64,000 nucleotides of DNA from Tritrichomonas musculus (Eukaryota; Parabasalia; Tritrichomonadida; Tritrichomonadidae): contig JAPFFF010000001.1 of NCBI GenBank assembly GCA_039105265.1, positions 10,540,001 through 10,604,000 of the forward strand. The letters are read 5' to 3'. The position numbers and the translations under genes were made by a program. This document shows, piece after piece, positions 8,625 to 18,263 of the stretch (the first letter of the stretch is position 1; each line of letters starts with the position of its first letter). The notes below the pieces were generated by a model, which saw nothing but the letters and a program-made list of their open reading frames with translations, did no database searches and was not told the origin of the DNA.

Positions 8625-11600
8625 ATGAACAATCAGCTTTTAACAAAATTAACGAAACAACAAATTTTATCATTACCTGGTTTTCAAAATCAAAACACTA
8701 TGTCATTGGCTCAATTACGAACACAACTACGAACGAACATGAGAAATATGAATTTAAAATATGGAGCTAAAATTAATGATTATGTTAATGGATTCAAGAA
8801 AACTGATGATGAGTTATTCAATAGAATGAAACAAATGAAAAATGAACAAAAAATGAAACACATAACAAATGAACAATATAAACAACACATCAAGCAAAAT
8901 GCAATTGAAGAACGACAAATGATGAATGATGTTAATGATGTTTATCATGAATCAAAATCAGATGAACGTAAAGCATATGAACAACGTGTCAGTGATGTCA
9001 AAGATAAGAAACAATACAAAGAATATATGAAACAATTCATTTATAACACCAACAATGAAATATCATTTGAAATTGATATCGGTGATGATGAAGATAAACG
9101 AATCGCATTCACTGAAATGTTAAGATACATATATTCACACAAGACAACCACAAGACCTGTTGTCAAAGCTTATTCATTAGATGGCAGTTATAAATGGTTC
9201 ACACTATCAAACAAATTCAACATGGATTCAACTATTGGTCATATTGCAGGAACAATTGATTTAAACACTGATGAATCAGACATGAACCCATACATCGACA
9301 ATGTATTTGCACCCGTTCGTTATGAAATCCTATTCATTGACAAATCCACTAACAACAAAACATCTAAATTCAAAATCAAAAAACAAAGTCCATCATCAAA
9401 TAAAATCTATGACGAAGAAATAGAATTGGATGAAGATTTTCGAGATTCAAAAGATGGTTCATTCTTTCCATACATTAATTTATCAAACATTGATTTGACT
9501 GATTACCAGATATTCAATAGTTTTGACAAAAATAATTACAATGATAATTGTTTTGTCTATGCATGCATAAAATCAGAAGTGTTTACAATGCAAGAAATAC
9601 AACATTTGAGATATTGTGTAATGACAAAATCAATACCGAATGACAAGATAATTAACATTGCCAAACAGTTTAAATGCCATTTCATCATTACTCGAATTGA
9701 TGAACGAAAACCAGTTTGTAGACAACAAATAATGCAAATCAACACAACTAAAAAATCATGGGCTAAAGATTTTAAACGCACTGTTCGTTTGCTGTTGTAC
9801 AAAGAGCACTACATGATAAACAAACCAATCGATAGAAAACCATTAATAACAGTTTTACGAAATATGTTCAGAGATGGTCAATTTGAAGAAATCAAAGCAT
9901 GTGAAAAAAATATATTATCATCAACAGAATACAATCATTTGAACGATTATGAAGATTTAGAATATGATGACAAACTATGTTTGAAGCCAATCAAACGCGG
10001 TCAAAAAGAAGCTAAACAATGGACTGAAATATATTTTAGCGATTATGAATCAAATGTTAATGTATCACCACATGTTCCATATTTAAATTGTACAGTTCAT
10101 CGAGACAATGAAAAAATAATATCAATGTCATTTGTTGGTGATGATATATCAAATCAATTATTAGATTATCTAGCTGATGGTTCATTAACATATTTTCATA
10201 ATTTGAAATATGATTCATGCTTTTTCATTAACACACCTGGTTGGAATGTTAAATTAATTGAACGCTCAGGAACGATTCTTCAACTAGTGATGATGAAATA
10301 TGATGACGGTAAATTAATCAAAACATTAACGTTTCGTGATAGCTATTCATTAATACCTGCACCACTGAGAGATTTTGCAACAATGTTCAAACTAAATGTT
10401 CATAAGGAAGTGATGGCATATAAATTATACAATGAACGAAACATCAAACGAAATATAGTTTCAGCGTTAGAATTTCAAATTCAATATTTCATTGAACAAC
10501 GAGATAAAAAATCATTCAATGAAATCAAAAATGATTGGCAACAATTAATAACAAACTCACAAATTGCAAATGCATATAATGACAAACAATTAACGATTGA
10601 CATAATGAAATACGCAAAGTTCTATTGTAAAAAAGATTGCATTGTGTTAATGAAGGGCATTGAGAAATTTAATAATGATTTGCAAACTGTATTCAACAAA
10701 ACTAAAACAAAAATGTTCAATGTTCATCAATATATTTCTATCTCATCAATTGGTTATCAATTCGCTTTAAATTATGGATGTTTCGATGGTTGTTATGAAT
10801 TATCAGGTAAACCACAAAACTTCATTCAACAATGTGTCAGTGGTGGTCGTACAATGACAGCAAACAATGAAAAGCAATACATCGAAGGCAACATACAAGA
10901 TTTCGACGCTGTTTCATTATATCCATCAGCAATGCATGTCATGAATGGTGTACCAAAAGGAAAACCAAAAATAATACCACAAAACATAACAACAAATGAA
11001 TTGTTATCATACGACACATTTTTCATCGAAATCAATATCACAAACATCAAATGTAAATCATCACGACCATATAGATTCGGTCAGGTGTTTAAATACAATG
11101 ATGCAGGCAGTAAGATATTTTGTAATGAATGTGTTCAACATTATTATTTAGACAAGAGAGCATTTGAAGATTTAATTGAATTTTATGATTTCGATTATGA
11201 ATTCATACGTGGTTATTATTTCAATGATGGATTTAATAACAAAATCAATGTATTCATTGAAAAATTATTTAAACTTCGTGAACAATATAAACGAGACCAT
11301 AACCCACTAGAAAAAACAATCAAACTATTATTAAATTCAATCTATGGCAAATCAATATTGAAAGCAATAACAACAGAGACAAAATGTGTACCACGAAATA
11401 AAATCATTGGTTATATTTGGAAACATTACAATTATATTCGTGAAGTCGTTGATAATGAGAATATTAATAATGTATATGTCAAACGAATCAAGCCAATCAA
11501 TAATCATTTTAATTTACCACAATTTGGAGCATCTGTTTTGTCATGGTCAAAATATTTAATGAATCGTGTTATTGGTACAGCTGAACAACATAACATCAAT

Positions 11601-12041
11601 GTATATTACCAAGATTGCAACAGTTTGCACATATTCAATGATGACATTGAAAAGCTTGCCAAGATATACAAACTCAAATATGGCAAGGATTTGATAGGCA
11701 AAAATATGACTCAATATCATTGTGATTTTGATTCGTTTGATGGTGCTGTTGGTGCTATTCATTCAAGTAAATTAATTGCTCTCGGTAAAAAATCATATCT
11801 TGATATATTAGTCGATGAACAAGGTCATGAAGGTTATCACATCAGAATGAAAGGAATTCCAAAGCAAGTCATTTTGAATAAATGCAAACGAATGAATATC
11901 ACAGTTGAAGAGTTATATGAGCGAATGTATCATGGCGAATCAATAACATTTAATTTACTTGATGGCTGCAATTGTTTCAAGAAAACGAAATCATATCAAC
12001 AAACAAATTTAAATCAATTTTCACGAACTGTTAAATTTTAA
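8625..12041 (+). CDS. polB: Polinton A protein-primed DNA polymerase B
   Basis: This 1138-residue protein is a family B DNA polymerase of the protein-primed (Polinton/adenovirus) type, which would replicate the linear element. The 3'-5' exonuclease is marked by SDYES with D473 and E475 and by NLKYDSCFF around D530. The palm begins with DFDAVSLYPSAM around D761; the KxxxNSxYG-type motif appears as LLLNSIYGKS near residue 904. The first 60 residues are a module shared with the gene upstream. Residues about 305-400 contain an OTU-protease-like pattern (DNCFVYAC ... KEHYMIN). The protein is full length relative to the B copy. It lies directly downstream of the 948-residue gene and upstream of a GIY-YIG-like gene. 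Confidence 0.9.
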   Translation: MNNQLLTKLTKQQILSLPGFQNQNTMSLAQLRTQLRTNMRNMNLKYGAKINDYVNGFKKTDDELFNRMKQMKNEQKMKHITNEQYKQHIKQNAIEERQMMNDVNDVYHESKSDERKAYEQRVSDVKDKKQYKEYMKQFIYNTNNEISFEIDIGDDEDKRIAFTEMLRYIYSHKTTTRPVVKAYSLDGSYKWFTLSNKFNMDSTIGHIAGTIDLNTDESDMNPYIDNVFAPVRYEILFIDKSTNNKTSKFKIKKQSPSSNKIYDEEIELDEDFRDSKDGSFFPYINLSNIDLTDYQIFNSFDKNNYNDNCFVYACIKSEVFTMQEIQHLRYCVMTKSIPNDKIINIAKQFKCHFIITRIDERKPVCRQQIMQINTTKKSWAKDFKRTVRLLLYKEHYMINKPIDRKPLITVLRNMFRDGQFEEIKACEKNILSSTEYNHLNDYEDLEYDDKLCLKPIKRGQKEAKQWTEIYFSDYESNVNVSPHVPYLNCTVHRDNEKIISMSFVGDDISNQLLDYLADGSLTYFHNLKYDSCFFINTPGWNVKLIERSGTILQLVMMKYDDGKLIKTLTFRDSYSLIPAPLRDFATMFKLNVHKEVMAYKLYNERNIKRNIVSALEFQIQYFIEQRDKKSFNEIKNDWQQLITNSQIANAYNDKQLTIDIMKYAKFYCKKDCIVLMKGIEKFNNDLQTVFNKTKTKMFNVHQYISISSIGYQFALNYGCFDGCYELSGKPQNFIQQCVSGGRTMTANNEKQYIEGNIQDFDAVSLYPSAMHVMNGVPKGKPKIIPQNITTNELLSYDTFFIEINITNIKCKSSRPYRFGQVFKYNDAGSKIFCNECVQHYYLDKRAFEDLIEFYDFDYEFIRGYYFNDGFNNKINVFIEKLFKLREQYKRDHNPLEKTIKLLLNSIYGKSILKAITTETKCVPRNKIIGYIWKHYNYIREVVDNENINNVYVKRIKPINNHFNLPQFGASVLSWSKYLMNRVIGTAEQHNINVYYQDCNSLHIFNDDIEKLAKIYKLKYGKDLIGKNMTQYHCDFDSFDGAVGAIHSSKLIALGKKSYLDILVDEQGHEGYHIRMKGIPKQVILNKCKRMNITVEELYERMYHGESITFNLLDGCNCFKKTKSYQQTNLNQFSRTVKF

Positions 12042-12095
12042 ATGATGGTTTTTTACATGTTTCATTTTTTATTTATTTTTTTATTTTTATCTCAA

Positions 12096-12809
12096 ATGTC
12101 AACATCTGAATTCGACAATTTAACACGTGAACAATTAATCGATATGATTATTGAATTGAGAGCAGAGAATGAACGTTTGAATAATGAATTAATGAATGAA
12201 GACGATGATGATGATGTAGAAACGGAACCAATCAAACAATGTCAATTCATACAATCACAACTAGAAACTACAACAAAAGAACTTCAACGCTACAAAGACA
12301 AATACGATTGTAAAACACTTGAGGACTTCATGAAACTCTACGGATGGGCTGATAGAATAGATTTGAAAGATATTAAGAAACATTTATTGGCTGATACTGG
12401 TTTGAAATATACTATCGCTAAACTATCAGAAGAATTAACAAAGCTAGGTTATCAAATCACTAAATGTGGCAATAGAAGCACATCATATGCGACCAAAAAG
12501 ACTGAAGGATTCATTTATATTGTTCAATTAAATCAACATATAAACACCACAATATACAAAGTCGGTCGTACATTCAAAATGTCAAGTAGATTAGACACAT
12601 ATAAAAAACAAGATGGAGGAGCGATTAAAATTAGATGTGAAGCTGTTTCCAATCAATTTAAAGCTGAAGATGATTTATTAGCTGAATTAAATAAACTAGT
12701 TGCAGAAAACAAATTAAATAAAAATGTGAAGGGTGATGAATATTTTGATGGTTCATTAGAAACGATTCAAAACATCTACAATGAAGTCGTTAAGAAATAT
12801 CAAAAATAA
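12096..12809 (+). CDS. GIY-YIG-like (T5orf172/MUG113 type) protein of Polinton A
   Basis: The start at 12096 (MSTSEFDNLTREQL) is preferred over the frame's earlier ATG at 12042, because the intervening codons form the T-rich leader seen before other genes. The 237-residue product has an N-terminal coiled coil (LIDMIIELRAENERLNNEL), a central helical segment, and from residue about 137 the block EGFIYIVQLNQ...IYKVGRTFKMSSRLDTY...EDDLLAELNKL...GDEYFDG. This matches the order of conserved residues in T5orf172/MUG113 domains, relatives of GIY-YIG nucleases common in large DNA viruses. Role could be DNA repair, homing or host interference; uncertain. No copy exists in Polinton B. Confidence 0.7.
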   Translation: MSTSEFDNLTREQLIDMIIELRAENERLNNELMNEDDDDDVETEPIKQCQFIQSQLETTTKELQRYKDKYDCKTLEDFMKLYGWADRIDLKDIKKHLLADTGLKYTIAKLSEELTKLGYQITKCGNRSTSYATKKTEGFIYIVQLNQHINTTIYKVGRTFKMSSRLDTYKKQDGGAIKIRCEAVSNQFKAEDDLLAELNKLVAENKLNKNVKGDEYFDGSLETIQNIYNEVVKKYQK

Positions 12810-12855
12810 ATTAATTCATTAATTATATAATTTTTTATTTTTGTCATAAATTAAC

Positions 12856-13167
12856 ATGGCAACATCTAACAACTATAAATTTTTAATTTGGCAAGAGTCA
12901 ATTGATGATGAACATATGAAACTTCATTTAGTTCGTAGACATAAAGACAACTTTCGACAAGTCCACAAACATTTCAAAAATAATGATGAATGTTGGTATT
13001 ATAATTTCGATATCGCTGATGACATACGACCAACGCATGAAATTAAAAAAATTGTTATTGATAATTTTCGTGGTAAAGATTATAAAATAAATGATTTCAA
13101 TATTATCATCAATAAATCAATATCAAATGAATTACATTCACTAATTGAAAACCATTTTCAAAAATAA
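12856..13167 (+). CDS. Unrecognised 103-residue Polinton A protein
   Basis: This small protein (MATSNNYKFLIWQESIDDEHMKLH...) is rich in aromatic and charged residues, with HLVRRHKDNFRQVHKHFKNNDECWYYNFDIADD as its centre. The ATG is preceded by TTTTTTATTTTTGTCATAAATTAAC, the same leader type as neighbouring genes, which supports real expression. It converges with the fibre-like gene on the opposite strand, leaving only 32 bp between the two stops. No relative is seen in Polinton B and no family is recognised. Confidence 0.55.
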   Translation: MATSNNYKFLIWQESIDDEHMKLHLVRRHKDNFRQVHKHFKNNDECWYYNFDIADDIRPTHEIKKIVIDNFRGKDYKINDFNIIINKSISNELHSLIENHFQK

Positions 13168-13199
13168 TATCATATGTTTGATTCATTGATTATTTATTT

Positions 13200-16100
13200 T
13201 TATGCTTTGGAATATTTTTCTACATAATGATACTCTTCATATGATGCTGTAGAGAATGAATCAGCTAAATAATCAGGAACATAAACATAACCTGCAGCAT
13301 CAATTGTTAATGCTTCATTATGACCATTCAGTTCATCTATATAATATGCATTATATGTGATTTCTGTTTTATCATCATTTTCATAAGCTAAAACAATTCG
13401 TAAATAATGTTTAAATCCATCAGCATCTTCCAATACAACAACATATTCCATATCATATTCATTGTTTTCATTAACAACAGGTTCAATATATATATCAAAA
13501 ACTGTATTTGAATATCTATTATCCACGTGATAATAATCTTTTGTTTCATCCATTTCACGATATGTAAATCCTTGGTAGAATTCAGATAATGATGGTGGTT
13601 TTGGAATTAATGAATCTAATACATCTAATCGAGCAGTTAATGATGTTATTATTGTTTCTAATTCATTTATTTTTGCTTTCAATTGTTCATTCTCTGATTT
13701 CAACACATAATTTGATAATGCTTCATTCACTTCATCTACTGTTGGATAATTATTTAAATCAATTACTGGTGGTTCATGTTTTAATGCTTCTAATGCTTTT
13801 ATTCTTTTGTCTAGGTCATCAGTTGTTTCTTTGTATACCAAATCATTTATACCTCGTTCACTGATTTTATATTTTACATCATTCGTCGTTATTGTATAAA
13901 CTACATTTGATTGTTCATTAATATTAAATGTCGTCCATGTTAAACATGCTTGATTGTCATCAATAATATCTACACCTCCCTTACCTTCTACCCATTCATC
14001 ACCTGTCAATTGTGGGTCATCATATGGACTAAATGTTATTTTTAGATTATGTGAATATTGTTGATTGTCATTCGATGTGAAACTCAATGTAAAACATAAA
14101 TCACCACAATAAATAGGATGTTCAAATGTTATTATTAAAATATTTTGTGATTGGTCTTCAGGTAATGTGCAATTATTAATAGCTACATCAACAAAATCAG
14201 ATAACTTGACCATTCCCTGTAAATCTTTTTTATATGCAACATCACGAATTGTATTATTAATATTATCCAATTGATGACATACAACATTAAAACATGGTTT
14301 CAATGAATCACGGTAATAAATACAAACATCATTCAACGTCGCATATGACACAATCATCGCATGTGGATTGTTTGCGCTCTCTTCATTATCATCAGCATAT
14401 AATGAACTGAATTTTGGTTTTACATGAGCAGCATGAATCCATGATTTCAATTTAACATATCCATCAGTGTTTGTCATTCTTGTTCCTTCGAATGGAACAG
14501 GTGGTAAATTTTCACTATAATCAAGTGCTGCCATTTCAACCTCTGATGCTTCACCACTCGTTGTTGCTAATCTGGTGTATCCGTTATTAATGAAATTCCT
14601 AAGTTTTCCCATCCCAATTGATATATATTTACCTGTTAGCTCAAGAGTGTTTCCAATCGATAATGCAGTTGATGCAGCTGTTAATACTAAAGCAATATCA
14701 GTTTTGATGTTCAATGATTTGACTTTACTCTCGAGATGTGAAACTCTATTTTTGACATCAGACATTTCAACATCTAAATTATCAACTCGCTTTGTTATCT
14801 TGTCAACATCATAAACTATGACATCTTGTGTATTTGCTACTATATTTAAATCACTTCTCATCGTTGTTATATTGTCAGCTGTGATTATTTTTGATGATGT
14901 GATATTATAGTCAGTATACAATGTTGTTGCAGCATTTGGATTTGGAGAGATTGTGTAAAACTGTTGGTCAATGATATATTTGAATGGATTTGTTGTTGGG
15001 TCCCAATTAATCTCTTCGATTGGTCTCAACATCTTTCGATTCAAATGTAATGTTATGTCTTTCGTTGTAATATTTGAAGCTTCAAATTTAGCTCCTAGTT
15101 TTTGAATAACATTTTTTATTGTCTTCAATTTGATGTAATATGCTTGAGGTCCGCTTGTGTATTCTTCCAGTGGTTCATTAGTAATATACAAATCACAAAC
15201 GAATTTATTTGTTATACCTCCAATATTGACGAACATATGAAGCTCTTTCATTCTGTTGATATAACTAATGATGATTTGTTTTTTCAATGCATCACTTTTA
15301 GCTTCAACATTAATTGCAACATTTATTTGAGCGTGATAATAGTTAGCCTCCAAATTACTAAATGAAGTTGTGAATCCACCCAATGATAACATGCTTTTCA
15401 ATGATGGCAATCCATCACGTGCGACATCAAAATGTTCATTATTATCATACAATCCATCAAATGTTATCGTTGTTCGTTTGTCTTCTAATATTTGTTTGAA
15501 AACTGTTTTGTCATCAGTTGTGTCAATATTGAACCAATTTTTGATAATGTAATCATTGAATTCATTTTTTTCAAGCGCAATAACGAAATGTCCCTGTTGG
15601 TCCCAATGTTTGACCGCATCTATTGCATCTTCAGCTTTTGATTTCGCTTGTATATTATCACCTACCCATTTATCACCATCCCAAGTCAACAGCCAAGTGT
15701 TATTAAAACAATGTTCAGTGAATGTAAATTCCATGCCTGTTGGTAATGAATAACTATCAGGAATATTAAACGTCATTGAATAATTATCATCAGATTCATT
15801 AATATATGACGGTTTATAGAAATATCCAATATTTGATTCATGCAACTTCAAAGCATTTCTTGCATTAATGATATCACATTTAATTTCAGGAGTTGTTGAT
15901 TCAATAGCGTTTTGATTTAATAGATACATGATTGATATTTCACCCTGCAGATAATATTTCATTAATTCAATTGATGATTGTTTATCAATAGCTATAAATG
16001 GTTCATCATTCCAATCTATAACTTCATGATTGACAATATATGTCAGCGGTGTTTGTGAATGAATCGTAATAACTGGACAATATAATTTATTTTCATCAAC

Positions 16101-16586
16101 GTATATATAAAAATCTTTCATAAATGCTCCAGACTCATCAATGATTTCATTTTTTCTCAACACAATTCGAAACACATTTAATTTATTTTTTATTGTCTTC
16201 AATTTATTTATTGTCGTTGATGGTATGTGTTTGATGCTTAATTTCTTACATTCAATCGAATTATAAATATAATCATTAGTGTATACATCATCATTTTCAA
16301 TATAATAATATTCATAACCTGGGAACGGTCTAAAATTGCTTTCGACTGGCTTCAAATCATTAATATCAACACCATTAATCAATCCGTTAACTTGCAAATC
16401 ATAAGGCATATTCATTTTTCCATAAATCGGTTTTGATTCATCAAATGGTCTTTGCATCGGGTCATCAATGATAGGAATTGATAAATCTTTTATTTTTTGG
16501 CTTGGGTCTACAATATCATATGATTTTTCAGTTTCATCATTTGATGGAGCCCATATTTTCGATAACTCAGTTGTCAATGCTGAAGT
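13200..16586 (-). CDS. Polinton A fibre-like gene, downstream part (interrupted by Polinton B)
   Basis: This long minus-strand frame encodes the C-terminal bulk of a fibre- or spike-like structural protein. It is open up to the junction with Polinton B at 16586/16587. It shares with the B fibre protein the segment INWDPTTNPFKYIIDQQF followed by NPNAATTLYTDYNITSS, a hydrophobic helix near the middle, repeated coiled-coil registers near the C-terminus, and a closing beta-rich domain beginning near FYQGFTYREMD. The coiled coils and C-terminal globular domain suggest a trimeric fibre that binds a cell surface, by analogy with adenovirus fibre; this is inference. The gene's other end lies at 39764-39969. 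Confidence 0.7.
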   Translation of the reverse strand, partial: TSALTTELSKIWAPSNDETEKSYDIVDPSQKIKDLSIPIIDDPMQRPFDESKPIYGKMNMPYDLQVNGLINGVDINDLKPVESNFRPFPGYEYYYIENDDVYTNDYIYNSIECKKLSIKHIPSTTINKLKTIKNKLNVFRIVLRKNEIIDESGAFMKDFYIYVDENKLYCPVITIHSQTPLTYIVNHEVIDWNDEPFIAIDKQSSIELMKYYLQGEISIMYLLNQNAIESTTPEIKCDIINARNALKLHESNIGYFYKPSYINESDDNYSMTFNIPDSYSLPTGMEFTFTEHCFNNTWLLTWDGDKWVGDNIQAKSKAEDAIDAVKHWDQQGHFVIALEKNEFNDYIIKNWFNIDTTDDKTVFKQILEDKRTTITFDGLYDNNEHFDVARDGLPSLKSMLSLGGFTTSFSNLEANYYHAQINVAINVEAKSDALKKQIIISYINRMKELHMFVNIGGITNKFVCDLYITNEPLEEYTSGPQAYYIKLKTIKNVIQKLGAKFEASNITTKDITLHLNRKMLRPIEEINWDPTTNPFKYIIDQQFYTISPNPNAATTLYTDYNITSSKIITADNITTMRSDLNIVANTQDVIVYDVDKITKRVDNLDVEMSDVKNRVSHLESKVKSLNIKTDIALVLTAASTALSIGNTLELTGKYISIGMGKLRNFINNGYTRLATTSGEASEVEMAALDYSENLPPVPFEGTRMTNTDGYVKLKSWIHAAHVKPKFSSLYADDNEESANNPHAMIVSYATLNDVCIYYRDSLKPCFNVVCHQLDNINNTIRDVAYKKDLQGMVKLSDFVDVAINNCTLPEDQSQNILIITFEHPIYCGDLCFTLSFTSNDNQQYSHNLKITFSPYDDPQLTGDEWVEGKGGVDIIDDNQACLTWTTFNINEQSNVVYTITTNDVKYKISERGINDLVYKETTDDLDKRIKALEALKHEPPVIDLNNYPTVDEVNEALSNYVLKSENEQLKAKINELETIITSLTARLDVLDSLIPKPPSLSEFYQGFTYREMDETKDYYHVDNRYSNTVFDIYIEPVVNENNEYDMEYVVVLEDADGFKHYLRIVLAYENDDKTEITYNAYYIDELNGHNEALTIDAAGYVYVPDYLADSFSTASYEEYHYVEKYSKA

Positions 16587-17097
16587 AGTATATACGAGTC
16601 GGTTTCCGTTGGGGCCACGCTACGCTTAAGCCCACACGTCAACACGAACTCGTGATAAAAATAAAAAATAAAAATGATAAAAATAAAAAATAAAAATGAT
16701 AAAAATAAAAATAAAAAAATAAAAAAAATAAAAAAAAATTTTTCTTCAACTTGTTTTTTTCTTGAAGTACTACTAGGGACCTAAACAACTACCTCGGGTC
16801 CCCACTACTACTAGGGACCTAAACAACTACCTCGGGTCCCCACTACTTGTTTTTTCTTGAAGTACTACTAGGGACCTAAACAACTACCTCGGGTACTTGT
16901 TTTTTCTTGAAGTACTACTAGGGACCTAAACAACTACTAGGGACCTAAACCTACTAGGGACCTAAACAACTACTAGGGACCTAAACAACTACCTCGGGTC
17001 CCCACTACTTGTTGTTTCTTGAAGTACTACTAGGGACCTAAACAACTACCTCGGGTCCCCACTACTACTAGGGACCTAAACAACTACCTCGGGTCCC
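16587..17097. repeat. Left terminal inverted repeat of Polinton B with internal tandem repeats
   Basis: The outer 90 bases (AGTATATACGAGTCGGTTTC onward to CACGAACTCGTGATAAAAAT) are an exact inverted match of the right end. Then come AT-rich AAAAATAAAAATGAT repeats, and from about 16760 a tandem array of units built from CTACTAGGGACCTAAACAAC, TACCTCGGGTCCCCACTA and TTGTTTTTTCTTGAAG. The array is longer here than at the right end, as expected for copy-number drift. The ends would serve as replication origins for protein-primed synthesis and as integrase substrates. Confidence 0.9.
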
Positions 17098-17346
17098 TCA
17101 TAGTCTATTTTGATGTTCAGCTATAGAGATACGTGCACCAATTGACTTCAATAATAACTTAGCTTTTTCAATGTCTTCAAAGAGTTCTTTGTATGACTTG
17201 ATTATATTTATCATTATATCGAATTGACTAGCTATTTTATCATCATCTTCATTCATACATTTTCCAAATATCTTGTCTTTAATAACTTTAAATTTTGCAT
17301 ATAGAGCTTCTGCGTCATTATTCAGTCCGTTAATAGCGCTATTCAT
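17098..17346 (-). CDS. Unrecognised 82-residue helical protein of Polinton B
   Basis: This small protein (MNSAINGLNNDAEALYAKFKVIKDKIFG...) looks all-helical with heptad-like spacing (FDIMINIIKSYKELFEDIEKAKLLLKSIG). It is the outermost gene at the left end, its stop codon abutting the tandem repeats of the terminus. On the minus strand its ATG follows TTATTTTTTTATTTTTGTCTTAA, the leader type shared by many genes in both Polintons. No family is recognised. Confidence 0.55.
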   Translation of the reverse strand: MNSAINGLNNDAEALYAKFKVIKDKIFGKCMNEDDDKIASQFDIMINIIKSYKELFEDIEKAKLLLKSIGARISIAEHQNRL

Positions 17347-17386
17347 TTAAGACAAAAATAAAAAAATAACAATAAAATAAAAGAAG

Positions 17387-17632
17387 TTAAATTTTACTAA
17401 GTAGTTCGTCTATATGAGGTAGTTCAGTTTTTTCAGTTTGAACACCTACATCTAGAAGTTCTTCTTTCTCTTCTTCTTCTTTCTCTTGATGTTCATAATA
17501 GTTTTTATACAAGTTTACTCGCTTTTTTTTCTTTGGAAACTTGATAACGTTTTTTTCTTTGTCATCGAGAGGATAATAAAGAGGTCCTTTATCATCAATT
17601 CCTTCAACAATGATTGTCCCCCACTTGCTCAT
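17387..17632 (-). CDS. Unrecognised 81-residue acidic protein of Polinton B
   Basis: This protein begins MSKWGTIIVEGIDDKGPLYYPLDD, has a basic patch KFPKKKKRVNLYKNYY that could be a nuclear localisation or DNA-contact segment, a glutamate run, and a tail DVGVQTEKTELPHIDELLSKI. A similar GVQTE/GIQTD motif appears in other B proteins (18264-19811 and 26084-26607), which hints at a shared short interaction motif. The ATG follows TTTCATTTTTATTTTTGT on the minus strand. It lies 40 bp upstream of the neighbouring small gene on the same strand. Confidence 0.5.
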   Translation of the reverse strand: MSKWGTIIVEGIDDKGPLYYPLDDKEKNVIKFPKKKKRVNLYKNYYEHQEKEEEEKEELLDVGVQTEKTELPHIDELLSKI

Positions 17633-17683
17633 ACAAAAATAAAAATGAAATGAAAATATTTAAATCATTCAAAAAGTGAGAAA

Positions 17684-18019
17684 ATGTCATTTGTACCGCT
17701 CAAAGGCTTTACTAACGACTATGAGATATTGAATAGGTACCCCTTTACTATAAGACGTAAGAGTAATCATTTTATATGCAAAGATGCAAAACATATTAAG
17801 GGGTATATACGTGTATGTCTAAATGGCGACTACTACTTGAAACATGTACTTATAGCAAGACAGTTCATACCTAATGATGACCCACAACATAAAATAGAGG
17901 TAGACCATATCAATAGGAATAGGGCTGATTACCATCTAAGCAACTTAAGATGGATAACCCCAACTGATAGTAACTATAACAGGGATATGCCCAAAATTAT
18001 AAATGCGAGGGCAGATTAA
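17684..18019 (+). CDS. HNH homing-type endonuclease of Polinton B
   Basis: This 111-residue protein has an N-terminal NUMOD4-like segment (FVPLKGFTNDYEILNRYPF), a central region (GYIRVCLNGDYYLKHVLIARQFI) and an HNH_3 core with VDHINRNRADYHLSNLRW: D74-H75 as the metal/general base pair and N87 as the conserved Asn. Length and layout match free-standing HNH homing nucleases of phages and large DNA viruses. It would cut DNA in the host or in related elements. It is preceded by ATTCAAAAAGTG rather than the T-rich leader of its neighbours, and overlaps the convergent gene on the other strand by 23 bp. Confidence 0.82.
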   Translation: MSFVPLKGFTNDYEILNRYPFTIRRKSNHFICKDAKHIKGYIRVCLNGDYYLKHVLIARQFIPNDDPQHKIEVDHINRNRADYHLSNLRWITPTDSNYNRDMPKIINARAD

Positions 18020-18248
18020 CTATATATAGTTCTAAGAACTCCAAAGCAAAGTGTTCAATTCGACCTAAAAAATCAACATCATTATCTATCCTCATTATTT
18101 GAAGATGTTCAGGTTTGAAATACTGAGCTGATAATTCTTTTATAGTCTTCATCAATTTTTTTCTTCTAGTTTCATCACTCTCTACACTATATTCATGGAT
18201 GTTCGATAGAATTCTAACGAGGATATACATACGGTCTGATTGAGACAT
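17997..18248 (-). CDS. Unrecognised 83-residue helical protein of Polinton B
   Basis: The start at 18248 (MSQSDRMYILVRILSNIHEY) is preferred over an in-frame ATG upstream because the upstream codons would overlap the divergent protease gene and encode a hydrophobic run. The protein is helical and charged (ESDETRRKKLMKTIKELSAQYF ... RIEHFALEFLELYIVNL). Its 3' end overlaps the HNH gene. It diverges from the protease gene with only 15 bp between start codons. Confidence 0.5.
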   Translation of the reverse strand: MSQSDRMYILVRILSNIHEYSVESDETRRKKLMKTIKELSAQYFKPEHLQIMRIDNDVDFLGRIEHFALEFLELYIVNLPSHL

Positions 18249-18263
18249 TTTATAATGATAAAA
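18249..18263. promoter_or_regulatory. 15-bp divergent start region in Polinton B
   Basis: Only TTTATAATGATAAAA separates the start codons of the small minus-strand gene and the protease gene. Any initiation signals for both must lie in this gap or inside the coding regions, in line with the very short 5' leaders known in trichomonads. Confidence 0.5.

Larger units (their letters stand above)
1..16586. mobile_element. Polinton A, left part (older, interrupted element)
   Basis: This is a Polinton/Maverick element. It carries the integrase tail, FtsK/HerA-like ATPase, capsid-type genes, protein-primed DNA polymerase B and a fibre-like gene that define the family. Its left end lies outside the window, so the left terminal repeat, protease and most of the integrase are not visible. 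At 16586 it is interrupted by Polinton B and resumes at 39764. Most reading frames are long and intact, so it is not ancient, but it must be older than B. Besides the insertion it appears to carry about two or three breaks. Confidence 0.88.
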
